Source: Acholoe squamosa (taxonomy: Eukaryota; Annelida; Polychaeta; Phyllodocida; Polynoidae). Taken from it: a DNA stretch of 64,000 nucleotides. The position numbers and the translations under genes are program-made. Positions 32,413 through 44,919 of the stretch are shown here, piece by piece. Within the stretch, counting starts at the first letter, position 1. Each line of letters begins with the position of its first letter. The notes below the pieces were generated by a model. That model was not told the DNA's origin. It saw only the letters and a list, made by a program, of their open reading frames with translations, and did not search any database. Location: contig OX439050.1 in NCBI GenBank assembly GCA_949317995.1, forward strand, positions 52,949,777-53,013,776. Direction: 5' to 3'.

Positions 32413-35254
32413 TTTTAACACAATAGTAGAGAATAGTCCTGTGAGACATGGCGTGGCCACTTGTAATCTTGTGTCTAGTTTCAGTTGGTGAGACTGATAG
32501 ATAGGGCATACTACCCACTGCAGCTAAGTACTAATAGCCTGTAGACTGTCCATTCTGCATGCACCTCACTCAGCTGTCACAGGGACCTGTCTTATTCAAT
32601 ATTCAATGCCATAGTCAACAGGTGTGTCATTACACACACACACAACTGCCAATAACCTTGTAATAGTCTGTACCTTGTCATGGGCCAGTGGTCAGCAAAC
32701 CGGCCAGATCACTCCACCTCTCTGTAGATGGGGAGCACAGTGTAAGTACCTCTGTGTACATACATGTTTTCAGTGTTCCACAAAATCATTTATATAATGA
32801 AAGGAGTAATTAAATTAATGTTTCATCACCAATAGCAGATACATATTCCGAGAAAGTATTATTTCAATGTAAACTAAAAAAGTATACACAGAAAAAAATG
32901 TAGCAGTTCCACAAGGTGTCCTTACACTTCAATCTCCTCTGATATTCAAAAATGCACATATGGCAACACACACTTTAGCACTGATTTCTCCATAGAGATC
33001 TTTAACAGTGAATACTTTGTTCAAATAAAGAAAATATGATTCAATTGTACTATAACCCACTGAGATGAAACCTGTACAACATATATATAGTAGTTTCAGA
33101 ACGAACAATTCTAAAACAAAGGCTACAGAGATGCATTTCTGAATCTTAAAATGCTCTAATGCTAATCTGCCATAGGGCTCCAAATGATGAAATGTCTTAT
33201 CTGCAAATAAAATCAAAAGTATGAGATATATTCTGAAAAATCCTTCACTGATAAGTTAAGTACACACACTGTTGTTATTACATTAGAATTATAAGCAGGA
33301 ATAGTCCATAGCAGAGGAGCCACAAACAAAAATAGATTGCAAGGCCTCCCTATCCCTTACACCGTGGCGACTGTGAACCATACACTAGTCTACTCATCTC
33401 ACGAGTAGTACTAACTAGTCGCCGCGCTAAAAAGGTGCCAGAGATCCGTCATTATTTTCACATGGGTTCCTTGCACATTTGTATATCACCTTACTCCCAC
33501 TTGGGGCGTCTTGAAAAGCTACACTGGTTTCATGCTATACAATTACAGTGATCCACTGTTCAGTTTAACAAGGATCCCTGGTGGATATCATAGTCATTTT
33601 TACGTAAGATGTATGGGGTGTTTTTACGGTGTATGGAAAACTATACACAAATACAGGATGGATACTTCCATGGAGAGCATCGTCTAGGCATTTATTCTAA
33701 AGACTACCTTTAATTACCTTCTTTTTGGCTTCTTCCCATTACCAAGATTTCATTTACATCAGGTAAAATAGGACGATGGGTGAGAAGTATGAAGAATATG
33801 TGAGTTTTTGTTGTGCATTGAGCACTCAGTATGTATACTATGTAATTATACATACCACCAACTACATTGTGTACTCAGCTATATCATCTTTTTCACAATG
33901 CATCCCCAGGACATATCAGCTGTTCATCTATGAATTTAATTACTTTAGAAAAAAACGTTAAGTCTCAGGAGGCTAAATATAGTCATTACGAAGAACCCTC
34001 CAGTACATTAAAGGCTCCCTTGTGTCATTAAAAAGAAACGGGGAATAGACGCCATCAGAATCCTAACCCAAATGAGGACAAGGCAGAGTGATATCAGAAG
34101 AGACATTGACAATAATCTGTACAGGCCTTTAAGTCAATGCTTTCTGTGCTTCTATTAATTTCCTTTTATTGGGGAACCTATTCTAGAGTAGAATCCAAGG
34201 GATTCGGCTGTAATATTTCCATGGCTTCAGCCCCATTAAACAGGGGTTTATCTCCTTATAAATTGATTAGTAAGTACCACTATAAGTACAAGACCATGTC
34301 CAGTTCAATTTAGAAATTACAAGTTCTGCCTCTCAAGTGATATACCACAAAGTAGAGAGTATGTAATAATAACCATATCTAAGAGATATACCATGACTTG
34401 AGTATAGATTTACATCATAGTCGTTGGTGTCTCGTGAGCAAATGGCTATACCCCCATTACATGTACACTGAAATTGTTCACATGCAATATTGCACGGGCG
34501 CTGAATGGTTCTGTATTGGCTCCTCTTAATTTTCTCTCAAAATGATGGATGATATCTCATTCCCCCATTTGATTTGTTCATGTGAGTTTTTGGATCTCAA
34601 ATATTGACACAAAATAAAGCGAAAAAGAAAAGATGAGTGAACCAAAAATACCTTATCATAATTCCTTAGCCATCAATGGTCTGAGAGGCATACTATGCTT
34701 GATTCTTCTCATCTGAATACCATTCATAGTTCCCTTCAAAAACATAATGGTGATAATATTAGGGTTCTCACTTTACATGCGTATATGACGTTGATTACAT
34801 GTTTTATAAAAAGAAACTAGTGCGTATGGGACATATAAAATAACTCATGTGTAAGAAAGGTATTGTGTAAAAGGAAAACACCATATTTTGACATCAAGTA
34901 ATAGCAATGGCATCATCAACAAATATGACCAGGTTACCATCCATAATAGCCCCTCTGATATTACCACGCATGCGCAGACATTTATCAACGCTCGTCCAAT
35001 CAGGAGGCAGGGCCTATCTGAGTATACACAAGGTTGACACAGCTGCAGGGTGTGTGCTGGTATAAAACACTGGGGCCAGCCCTAATTAATTAAGGGACAG
35101 TAATTTAGGGTGACTACATGAGGTTCTCCCGTTGTCTAAGTCAATATGCTCAGGCAAATCCACAGGAATGTGAGGGTAAAGGGAGGGGTGGGATGCAGCA
35201 GGGAGGCTGTAATATATGTACCGTAGTGTCCCATTTAAGACCAGGGAGCTTATA
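32413..35254. other. Stretch without a recognised gene
   Basis: AT-rich, with a short CA repeat near 32632-32643. I see no exon, domain or transposon end that I can defend. Confidence 0.35.
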
Positions 35255-35257
35255 TTA

Positions 35258-35575
35258 GGGAGTGGTCATTATTTATCAACAGGGGGTGGGTGGTGGGTTT
35301 CCGTGCGGACGTGCGAAAATTTTTTACGCCCCCCCTCAAGGACAGACAAAAATTTTTTCGCCCCCCCCAAACCAGAGGCACGGAGAGTTTCCGCGCCCCT
35401 CTTTGAGCTATAATAGCACGCGGGCTTTTTTGCTCAAAAGAGGGTAAATTTTTTTAGCCCCCCCCTCAAGAGGGGTCAAAATTTTTTTAGTCCCCCCTCG
35501 GGAGGGGTCTGAAATTTTTCGCCCCCCCTCAAACCCACCATCCCCCCCCCCTGTTGATAAATAATGACCACTCCC
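35258..35575. mobile_element. PIF/Harbinger-like MITE with TTA target duplication
   Basis: Long terminal inverted repeats (GGGAGTGGTCATTATTTATC at the left, its inverse at the right) enclose about 320 bp and are flanked on both sides by TTA (35255-35257, 35576-35578). A 3-bp TTA duplication and GGG termini fit the PIF/Harbinger superfamily. The interior consists of repeated blocks of the type AAATTTTTTCGCCCCCCC, with no transposase: a non-autonomous element. Confidence 0.85.
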
Positions 35576-35578
35576 TTA

Positions 35579-36083
35579 TTCCGATACCGCTGTACCCCCT
35601 GGCCCTTATTTGAGACTTAAGATTTAGTACTTGATTGTTTTCAACACTCCTATTCCCTTGGCGCTTAAATGAGTACAATGCTCTTTTGAGACTCCAGTGC
35701 CTAAACAAGGCTTGCACTTCAGTAATGCTGTGACATTATTTCGATATTGCTGGAGGTTGGTACTCATATGAGCTGACCAATGCTGAGGGAGGGAGTAAGG
35801 AAAATGCAGTGGTGGAAGAAGGAATCAGGAGGAGGTAGAAGAGCAGATAAGAGTGAGTGAGTAATAGATGTTAAACGCCATTTCGACATCTAAGGTCATA
35901 TTCATGGTGGGAACTACATTACACAATTTCACAGAGGAATGTGTCGGTGCCCGCACATATGTGCACCTCACACATCCTGAGGAGATAGGAAAGAAGAGAT
36001 ATAGACCCTTTTAAGTGGGCTAGGGAAGCCCAGAGCAGATAAGAAAGTATTTTGGTAGAAGGCGGCGGGTCGTAGAAGGTTGG

Positions 36084-36084
<1 letters not shown>
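35579..36084. other. Short non-coding stretch
   Basis: Nothing recognised; it becomes purine-rich towards 35800-36060. Confidence 0.4.

Positions 36085-36132
<48 letters not shown>
36085..36132 (+). repeat. (GA)n microsatellite
   Basis: About 24 GA units, embedded in a broader purine-rich region up to about 36420. Confidence 0.95.
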
Positions 36133-36136
<4 letters not shown>

Positions 36137-36840
36137 ATGGAGGTTAGAGAGGAGAATAGAGGTGAGAGGAGGACATTCGGGGATATTGCGTTGATGTAAA
36201 GTCACTGTCTACAGAAAGAGACCAATGCTCAAAAGTTATTGGTGGTTGGGGTCGAAGAGGTAAAACCGTAAAAGAATTATGTACCGATGTAGGAGACAGG
36301 ATTATCAGGGTCCAGGGGAAAAGTAAAAGAGGAGAACCGCAGAGAGATAGGGAGAGAGACAGAGGCAGATACACTCAGATAGACATGGAAAGACAGCCTT
36401 TAAGACAGAGAGCCAGACAGACAGATGGACATAGAGGGAATTTGGGAGGTATCCTATACTGACTTTGATTATCAGCCAATGAAATAATCTGGGCAACTAT
36501 TCACTGCAGTCCTCTTGGGGGGGCAGTTGTTACCCATATGATAGGCTGTTATCAGTGATACCCGCTGGTAATCAGCTTCAAGAATGGCGGCGCCCATAGG
36601 ATAATTCACTACCTCGGTATAAAGAGACAAACATGCTAACTCGTGTTGGTTAAAGTTAAGCCTCCAGGTGGCAGGTGGTTAGGGAGGTGTTTGTGTGAAA
36701 TATAACAGGATCCGTCACATGATGTCAGAGATGAATGGACTAACTAGGACAGCCGAGCAGAGGGAAGGACGGAAGCAGGAAGGACGAGGCCAAGTGACAG
36801 AGACAGGGGCACCACGAACTAATGAAGCTGATTTAAAACC

Positions 36841-37080
36841 TTCAAGGGCCGCTGATGCATTGATACATCATGCCCATTGGTCGTCATGATGCACCAATGA
36901 AGTGCTGGTGAGACTGCTGGCCAGCTCTTCATTGGAGCATCATGCCGACCCTCCGGGAGTATATGTATTAACCCCATAGGGTCGGCATGATGCTCCAATG
37001 AAGTGCTGACAAGCAGACTTGCCAGCACTTCATTGGAGCTTCAATGGGCATGATGCACTCCTGCATCAGCGGCCCTTAAA
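36841..37080. mobile_element. Multi-palindrome foldback element (MITE), best-preserved copy
   Basis: Inverted ends TTCAAGGGCCGCTGATGCA and TGCATCAGCGGCCCTTAAA. The interior is a chain of shorter inverted repeats (ATGATGCACCAATGAAGTGC and its inverse, several times). It has no coding capacity. Related copies lie at 962, 6020, 25803, 56505 and 60212, with fragments at 28085, 37805 and 38460. Confidence 0.85.
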
Positions 37081-37424
37081 TTTAAACCCTTCTTTGTTGA
37101 TTGAAACAGTTGTGCCATGTATGTAGGTGGTACTAATCATTTATGGCTGCAAATGTTTCCTGCTCTGCACCCTTAAACATGCAAAATGCATGAAAAGAGC
37201 CTGCATTCATGCACTATGTCCACCCTATTCCGAGTTAGCAGGTCGTTCCATGGGCGCCGCCATTACTGGAGCTTGTTACCAGCGAGTTCTACTGATAAGA
37301 CCTATCAGATGGCTACCAGTCGGCCCCCGAGAGGACCGCAGTGAATCGTTGGGCTTAACTTATTGGCTAATAAATGATCCTGCTAAGTACGTATAGGATG
37401 CTCGACCCATACCCCTGCAGTGAA

Positions 37425-37770
37425 TCCACCATTTTGAATTTTGCTGGTTCTTGTAAAGAGGCAAAACCCACTGATAACACATGGCATGATAGGTACCTTG
37501 TCTCTGGATAACAACCACGTCCAGGGACAAGGTGGTTCCATTTTATCAGGTCTTATCTCTGCATGTCGCCAGAAACCAGCTCCAGCTCCGCTTAGACCCT
37601 ATTGGCTGGAATCGGGTCTGGAGCTGGTTTCTGGTGACATGTACTGATAAGAACTGATAACATGGGACCAGCATGTCCCTTGAAGTGGGTGTTACCCAGG
37701 GACAAGGTACCCATCATAGTATGTCTTATCAGTGGGGTTTACCTCAACCAGCAAAATTCAAAATGGTGGA
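37425..37770. mobile_element. Foldback element with ~75-bp terminal arms and a nested inner palindrome
   Basis: The left arm starts TCCACCATTTTGAATTTTGC and the right arm ends with its inverse (GCAAAATTCAAAATGGTGGA). The match continues through ACCCACTGATAA and GGTACCTTGTC. A second inverted pair inside (CGCCAGAAACCAGCTCCA and its inverse, 37568-37637) makes the element almost wholly palindromic. Confidence 0.8.
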
Positions 37771-38384
37771 CCCACAGGACGTCAATACTAAGCCCTATAC
37801 CAAAGTGGCGGTATGGTGCACCAATACAGCACTAGCGGGTAGACTTTCCAGCACTGGTGTATCATGACAGCAAAGGAGTGTGAACCTATATGTACATTAT
37901 GTAACACTAAAAGGCTGAAGTCCATAAAAGGTAACACTTGTTGTGGGTGTGAACCTGATTACTTGGTGTGTGATGGTCTATCGCTGAGATTATGGCAACA
38001 TGCAGAACTCACATCAGTGCCTTGCCTACATATTGAATGTGAATGATACCACCATCCCAGCAGCCTCGATATTAGAACTTTTATTTTCCCATAATAAGGT
38101 TAGGCCTAACATAGATTGTTCTGTAGCAGACCTGGACAGTTTTTTACGCTGCTAGGGATATTGTTCTTGGCACAATTTAATTGTAGACTCTCGTAAATCA
38201 TCTTTCGAATGATTTACTAATATAAGCCTGGATGGTGTATGGCTAACAGATTTGTCAACTCTGGGTTAACCAAGAACGCAGGAACAGTGAACTCTAAGGG
38301 GAAAGAGACCGTGGATAGATATGGTGGTGTTATAGAGAAGGGAAGATGCTGGAAATTGAAATGCCTTATTCTTGTACCAAGCTG
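37771..38384. other. Stretch with foldback fragments and a short Cys-rich frame
   Basis: Fragment of the ATGATGCA family around 37805-37870. A 60-codon Cys-rich open frame on the plus strand (37864-38046, with CTLCNTK and CCGCEPDYLVC) starts within this fragment. No splice sites or family support it, so I do not call it a gene. Confidence 0.35.

Positions 38385-38443
<59 letters not shown>
38385..38443 (+). repeat. (CAT)n microsatellite
   Basis: About 19-20 uninterrupted CAT/TCA units, giving His or Met runs in chance frames. Confidence 0.95.
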
Positions 38444-38445
<2 letters not shown>

Positions 38446-39690
38446 TATTTCTGCTCCTTTGTCGACATGATGCACAGATGTAGGGTTGAATCACTAGCAC
38501 TTCATTTGACTATCATGAAAATCAGAGAGTTATTTGTCAGGGATGCATTCATGTATCACGATGATAATTGGTCACAGTGTTCCACGCATGGTTTCGGTCT
38601 TTAAGCACTAACCCCCAGAGCAGACGACTTTCTTAAAAATGGCACTGGTTCCCCGCAAGAGGATTTCACGCCGTAAATAACGTATAATGAACGCGGCTGC
38701 TGTACGCATGGCACCAGCCGAGAATTCAGCTAACTGCTGAAAATCAGGAGGGAACCAAGACCACATGAATAATTACATCTTTCTTGTAGCTGCTATGAAT
38801 TCCCGTGAGACTTAGCAAAGTCATGGTAGTCTCGTGGGTGCGAGAGTAATGTGCGGGATTTGACAGCTTGCTCCCCTGCCAGGGTATTGTTTTGAAAGGA
38901 TGGGCTCTAAATTAGCAACTCTCATGCCTGAGAACTAGAGATAGGCCTACCGTGGAACCTGAAGTATATATATTGAAATTGCAAAACGTGTGGTGTAGCT
39001 TTAACACAGCTCTGGTTCATACATATGGTTTTGCAAAAAGAAATTTCTCAGTTTTGCATAAAGGTTTCTCAATTCTCCAAATAAATTCAGTAAATTTTAA
39101 TTTTAGAAAGTTTCTTTATAAAACTTATTCCCTGGGTCTCAGTTTCTTTTTATTTAATTTGTGTGCAGCCATATCAATATTGCGAATTTAATCAAAATAT
39201 TATTTGATTTAAGTGATTTCTTACCCTGCAACTCAATAGCCTCTCGGACGTGACCTGAATTGGGTTTGGGTCCTCGAGAGTGTCATGTGATCAGCATTTT
39301 CATCGAAATGAACTCAGCATTGAATTTGTTTCAAGTAATTAAATTTGTTTGTTTCCAAAATCATTATTGGTGAGAAAAAAAAATCAACTTAAACGGTTCT
39401 TCTAAATGGTTATATATGCGACATTTTAACATATACAGATTCCTATATTTCTCAAAAAGGGGGAACAAAAAGGGAGGAACATGGGAGGGGAAGACTATAA
39501 TGGGGGAGCCTCAACCAGAAAGTGAAATGAAAGAAAAGATCTCTATATCCCTGTGGATGAATGGAGATACACCCAAGGGCTGAAGGGTGCCAAAGGTCAC
39601 TTGCCCCCTCTTTAGTCTTTGTCAATGAAGCGGAGAGGGCAAAACTCATGAATTCTCGTAGAGTCCCGCAATAACCTCTACCCCGCCTGA
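38444..39690. other. Stretch without a recognised gene
   Basis: Contains a degraded foldback fragment near 38460-38600. Nothing else is supported. Confidence 0.35.
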
Positions 39691-39837
39691 CTTCAGCGCT
39701 GCACCCTCACGTTTGGTATGCAGATCTACTTTGACCTTCCGTCCTTATTGCTAACCTCGAGATGACCTTGGCCTCACCAGGTCATCCTCCCCATTATCAC
39801 CCAGTCCCCTGGTGGCAGGGGCTGGAAGTTGGATACC

Positions 39838-39925
39838 CTATTACCATAGCAACGGGCCAGTCCTACTCTGACCAATAGGCTTCTCATAACAGCCCCACGT
39901 GACTTCTAATGCGATCACGTGACCA
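39838..39925. promoter_or_regulatory. Candidate promoter/enhancer: RFX X-box, CCAAT box and two CACGTGAC boxes
   Basis: Within about 90 bp lie TTACCATAGCAAC (a good match to the RFX X-box, 39841-39853), ACCAAT (about 39871) and CACGTGAC twice (39896-39903 and 39916-39923). This combination is typical of proximal promoters. No exon start could be tied to it. Confidence 0.4.
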
Positions 39926-40044
39926 AGTAGCATTATTACTCTCTTTCCATCAGATGAGCTCCACTTTCCCTTAACCTACCTGTTTCAAGGAGTGAGATTC
40001 TGCTGTTCTCGTCTAATGTTTGCAAGTACATGGTGATTGTAAGC

Positions 40045-40271
40045 GCACTGTAAAAAAATAACTGTTGAATCTGCTAGGGATCCTCATAAAGCTGAACAGT
40101 GGACCATCGTAATTGAAAATCATTGCACCAGTGTAGTTTTTACCATAAGTCCCAAGAGGCAGTAAGGTGGTACACAAATGTACATGGAATCTCTGAAAAT
40201 AACAACGGATCTCTGGCAATTTTGGGACACGGTATGTGCCATTATTTCGACGACATCTTTTTTTACAGTGC
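40045..40271. mobile_element. MITE with GCACTGTAAAAAAA ends
   Basis: GCACTGTAAAAAAA at the left and TTTTTTTACAGTGC at the right, 227 bp overall, with no coding content. The target duplication is not clear. CACTG ends recall several DNA-transposon groups, so the superfamily is left open. Confidence 0.65.
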
Positions 40272-42779
40272 ATGAAGGAGGCTAGTATGATAAGACTCTT
40301 TTCTTGAATATAAAGAAAGGTTCATATGAGGTAACACGTGACGCCTACTCACAGCTTGCCTTCTTTGAATCTTATGTTAGTCCATGGATGTTGATGATTT
40401 AAGACTAGTTCTCTGCTTCATTCCAGTGCCAATGAAAGTCAATTGCTTTTTAGGGTTGGGGCTTTCCTATGTGGATCCCAGGACACGCCTGTGTTGGTTC
40501 TGGTCTGCTTTGTTTCATCCGTTTTATATTGCTTTATTGATCCCCAGCTCCTATACAACTAATTACATGAAAATCCCCAAATACCAGATCCACTAATACA
40601 CTCCCATTCTGATTCTAAGATATTATCGATTGCTCTGTAGTGTAGGCCTGACAATAGAACATGGGAACATTTACTAGGAGGGGTTGGTCCACTTGAAAAT
40701 TGTTTGAAGAACATCCCGGGGGGAAGAGTGAACACAGGACCACCCAGGGTGAGTTAAGATATATTTGAGCCTCCGAATTGTCCCAGAATCCTCTCTAATT
40801 ACAGAGATGTGTACTTCCTTCCGGCAGTGACCAAACAAGTCTTGCACACAACCTTACCATTATTTGATTTTACATTTTCTAGCCTCCACGCTTGTTATCT
40901 GCTATTTCTGCAATCAAGTGTGACATCACGACGATAATGAAAAGGCTTTTCTGGAACCATTATCATATTTAGAGCACTGGGAGTTTTGACTCAGCACATA
41001 CAGCTGAGTTTGATTTGTGTGAATGAGAAAGTGCTTTGAGGATATTGACGGAGAGATACAGAGGGATTAGACTGATTATTGACATATCGAGAAACCTTTA
41101 TGTTTCAAAAGCTTCTCTAGCATCCTTTGATGTGTTAATCCCTGTACATTGAGGACACATCAGACTCCTTAGACTCTCTCTAAGGGGGCTTTACAATAAG
41201 AAAAGCCCATTATATGCCCCTAGAAGGATCGATGTATACAAATATAGTGTGGGGAAATAATAGAACCTCCAGACAGAGACTCTTAGTGAGGATTTTTTTT
41301 CTTGGTGTTTTGTTGAGACATTATAGCTTAGGCTATGAAACTCCTCGGCTGTTTTGTTCAGTTAAAAGTGTAAAGTCTGCATGGTCATTTTCCCAACAAA
41401 CACAATTTAAGGTTTACAGACTCCAAGTAGTATTGTTTACAATGCCTATACCCTTCACGGGCAGCATAGTTAAACCTAAAGTACAATGTATGTGCATCGA
41501 GTGTATCATCAGAAAGCTTGAAAGAACTCACCAAAAGACAAAAGCCATAGATGACGCTACTGCCACTGCATCGTCAGATATTAATCCTTAAATAACCATC
41601 CAAAGGACAAAAGCCACCATTGATTTTCAATCAGTTTATGATCTACACTCTCAGCCCCAATGGTAAATGGGCTATAGAGGCCACTGTACTTGGTACAGGG
41701 CAATCCAGATCGTGGCATAGCATTTGTACTTACCAGAACTCCTACTGTTTTCCAAAAATAGAAGCGATCTACTGCAAAACCATTGACCTAGTCTAATAGT
41801 ATACAATATTTCTTCACTGGCACTGTAGTAGTATTTGTAGTAATATCATCGTCTTTTGGTCAAAGTGTGGTGATCTTCTGTGGATTCTCAACTCAACCAG
41901 CTAGCAAATATGTATCATGCATCAAACCAAGCATAGAAAGTGGTTTACTATGACATACAACTGTGTCCTCATCTAATTTATGTTACCCCATAGGTACACA
42001 CTGTACCATAGCACTGACCTCAAGCTATCTTCTAGCATAATAATATTATATTAGTGTGAACACTGCCTACTATAGCCCATGGCTTACAGCTGAGCTCACC
42101 CATTGGTCAGAACTCTATCAGGTGAGTTAAAGCTTCAGCTGTGTCCCAGAAAGTAGTTTCCCTGCAGGGAAGCTCCTGTTCTAGCATTGATTCACAAAAT
42201 CAGGGAGGATCAGTTAGGTCCATACAGCCCCTGGCGGTAGTGGTCTGGAATGCAGGGTTATGGGGAGCAATATGGGTAAAATGAAGATGCATGGCCAACT
42301 AGCTTGAATGGGAGTTGGTATACAAAGAAGAAAATATGATTTGCATGCCATACCTACATTGCTTGGTATTTTATAATTATGAGCATCTCCATGTAAAGAT
42401 TATGCATTGCACCTTTGCTCTGAGAAAGTCAATACCAGTGATATCATGAGCAATTTTAATCCATATGCCAGGTTTGTTAAAGACACATAATTGCCCATTG
42501 CAGCTTCTCTTCATCACCATGATTTGGATACGAATTGCAAATTATTCACGTTTTTTGTGTATATGTAATATAAGGATTTTTTTGCTGCGATAGCCTGTTA
42601 TACTTTGCTCAGATGCTATGGCATCAAGTCCCATATCACTCAGCAACTACTGAACAAAGTGTAATGTGCCTCATAGTAATGGAAAAAGATCATAGGATGA
42701 ACCTAAAGGCAGGCCTGTATAGAGAGCCCTAAACCCTAAAGAACTTTCCTCAGAAATACTCCATTCTCTACAAGGTAAA
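40272..42779. other. Stretch without a recognised gene
   Basis: AT-rich. No exon with splice and domain support was seen on either strand. Confidence 0.35.
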
Positions 42780-42908
42780 GGGCTGCATCCACTGCGACGG
42801 ATGGACCATCTGTCTCCCTTCATCCGTTTTTTTTTCTCCATAGAAATCAATGATAAATGAAATGGATGAAACTGACGGATGGTCCATCCCTCGGCAGTGG
42901 ATGCACCC
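42780..42908. mobile_element. Short foldback MITE with GGGCTGCATCCACTGC ends
   Basis: GGGCTGCATCCACTGC at the left pairs with GCAGTGGATGCACCC at the right. The inner arms GACGGATGGACCATC and GACGGATGGTCCATC also pair. About 129 bp, no coding capacity. Confidence 0.75.
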
Positions 42909-43648
42909 ATTTATTTGTTTATCTGTATTCTTTCCCTGCTTTCAGTTTACAAAATCTCACAAAATAAAGGAATAGTTGTTGCCAGAATTCAACAGAGCGA
43001 AACAAAAGAAGTTACAAATTACAAAGTTCTACATTTCATTGTCTTCTCTTCATTGTCTCCCTCATCTACCGATCTCAGAAAAGCGAAGAAGGTAGTCAAG
43101 AGTACTACTTCCTTAGTACAACCAATATAAAAATGCTTAATGTAAGAAATTGCATCAGGTTATCTTTTACCAGCCTACCGGGTAATAATGCATTAATACC
43201 ACCTTTATTTTATCAACACACACTATAAAGCTCCAACCTAGTCTAGCATAGTTCAGGGCAAATCTAATGTCCAAGCACCTAGAGCATGAGGTCATTAATG
43301 CCTGCTAGGTGTAGTTCTGTGTTCAGCCTGCAGGGGTCTTTGGGGTCTGTGGTTTAGATTTCCCCAGAGTGAGTTTGTCCCGATGACAACATGGCGGCGT
43401 CCAAGAGTGCACATATGCTGTAGCGGCCCGTACAAGCACCCAGGTCTTATTGTTTTCAAATACACTGCAAACCCAGCAATTATACAAGGCAGGCGCTTAT
43501 TATTTTGTGCGATTGTACAGGTTCGATGCATAGTATTTATTCCAACACCCCTGCTCTCCCTGTGGTTATTTGAGACACCAGCTATCACAAGGGTCACTAT
43601 AGTATTCTGCCATATTACCACACCCCTGATAGGACCCCAGATGGGTAA

Positions 43649-43825
43649 AATCGACAAGGGGACAAGGCCACTCCTTAAAATCGACAAGGGACATGGGGGT
43701 GGGTGACAAGAGACAAAATCGCTTCTTAAAATCGACAAGAGGACAAGGCCATTTCTTAAAATCGACAAGGGACATAGGGGTGACAAGAGACAAGACCCAT
43801 TTCTTAAAATCCACAAGGGACATGG
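43649..43825. repeat. Minisatellite of TTAAAATCGACAAGGG-type units
   Basis: Repeats of CTTAAAATCGACAAGRGGACA with intervening GACATGGGGGTG and GACAAGAGACAA blocks, five or more imperfect copies. The open frames across it on both strands are artefacts of the repeat. Confidence 0.8.
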
Positions 43826-44919
43826 GACACCCCTGTCTAGGGCCCACCTGATGTGAGCATGTTGGAGGCAGGGCAGTATGGGAGGTTGGTGGGTCTATTG
43901 ATGTGTCTAGAACCCATGCTGCTGCATTGTACTAGTGTAATGGCGGCTAAAGATGCCTATAAAGGATTTGCAATTTGTGCTGTTGAAAATATAAGTTGAA
44001 TATAATTATCAGTCTGAACTTATTGACAGTGCTATTGAAAATCAAATCAGCCAGATTAATGTAATATGGCATTCACATCTGCCGTTCAAGAGTTGATAAC
44101 TTTCTTGTCCCAATATAAAAAAAAGGCATAGGCCTGGTGTGCTTTTTATATTCAGCGATGAAGCCATTGCGATAAGGACATTAGACCAAAGTCAATTTCA
44201 ATTTAGCCAATCTTGCCTTAAAGCACTTGACCAACCATATAGTCTTTTTTATTCGATTTAAAAAAGGGGAAATGTAGAAAGCACAGAAAATAGATTTAAG
44301 CTCTGAGTAAAAGAAAATGCTGACCTACCTGTTCTAGTTATTTTAACTATGTCACTGGGAAGACACATCTATTTTTGCCCAATAGATGTCTAACATGGCC
44401 TCCAGGTCATTCATACCCAAGGTGAGAACCCAGTACCAAATATCAAGCCTCATAAAGAACCAAGCCTATAAATTACCTCCATCAAGCCTATGGTACGTAG
44501 GCCTAATAGGCGCCATGTTCCTGCACGGGTATGGCCTATCTTACTCTCCAATCACATCACTGCATGTGAAACATGTCTCCATCACAGTCTCCAATCAGTG
44601 CTTCAGACCACCTACCCTGACCCCTGACACATTCAGATATGCACAGAGATGCGTGGGCTGCATTATTCCCCCCATTCTCCCATATCCTTTCAGACACCAC
44701 CCACAGTAACGACGCTGTGGTGTGTTTGCTTCCAGAGTGACAGACCATTTTTCATGTGTGGAATAAGAGGGACATAATTAAAGGCTAGTGATTTCATTCT
44801 AAGTATCAGAAATCATTCACATAATAGAAAGGGGTTTAATCTTAGATGCTTTACATCAGGGGTTTGTCAGTTGTGCAGGAGGCAGGACTATCCCCAATGC
44901 CCATGTAAAAGAGAGGGTA

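Noticed and set aside
37864-38046. Cys-rich 60-codon plus-strand frame as a secreted peptide
   Set aside because: Starts inside a foldback fragment, has no signal peptide and no splice context.
38239-38604. 121-codon plus-strand frame with a His run
   Set aside because: Caused by the (CAT)n microsatellite; flanks have no domain or splice support.
43295-43847. 173- and 93-codon minus-strand frames rich in LVDFKK/SILR repeats
   Set aside because: Produced by the TTAAAATCGACAAGGG minisatellite; no domain, and ATG/stop positions are unrelated to splice sites.
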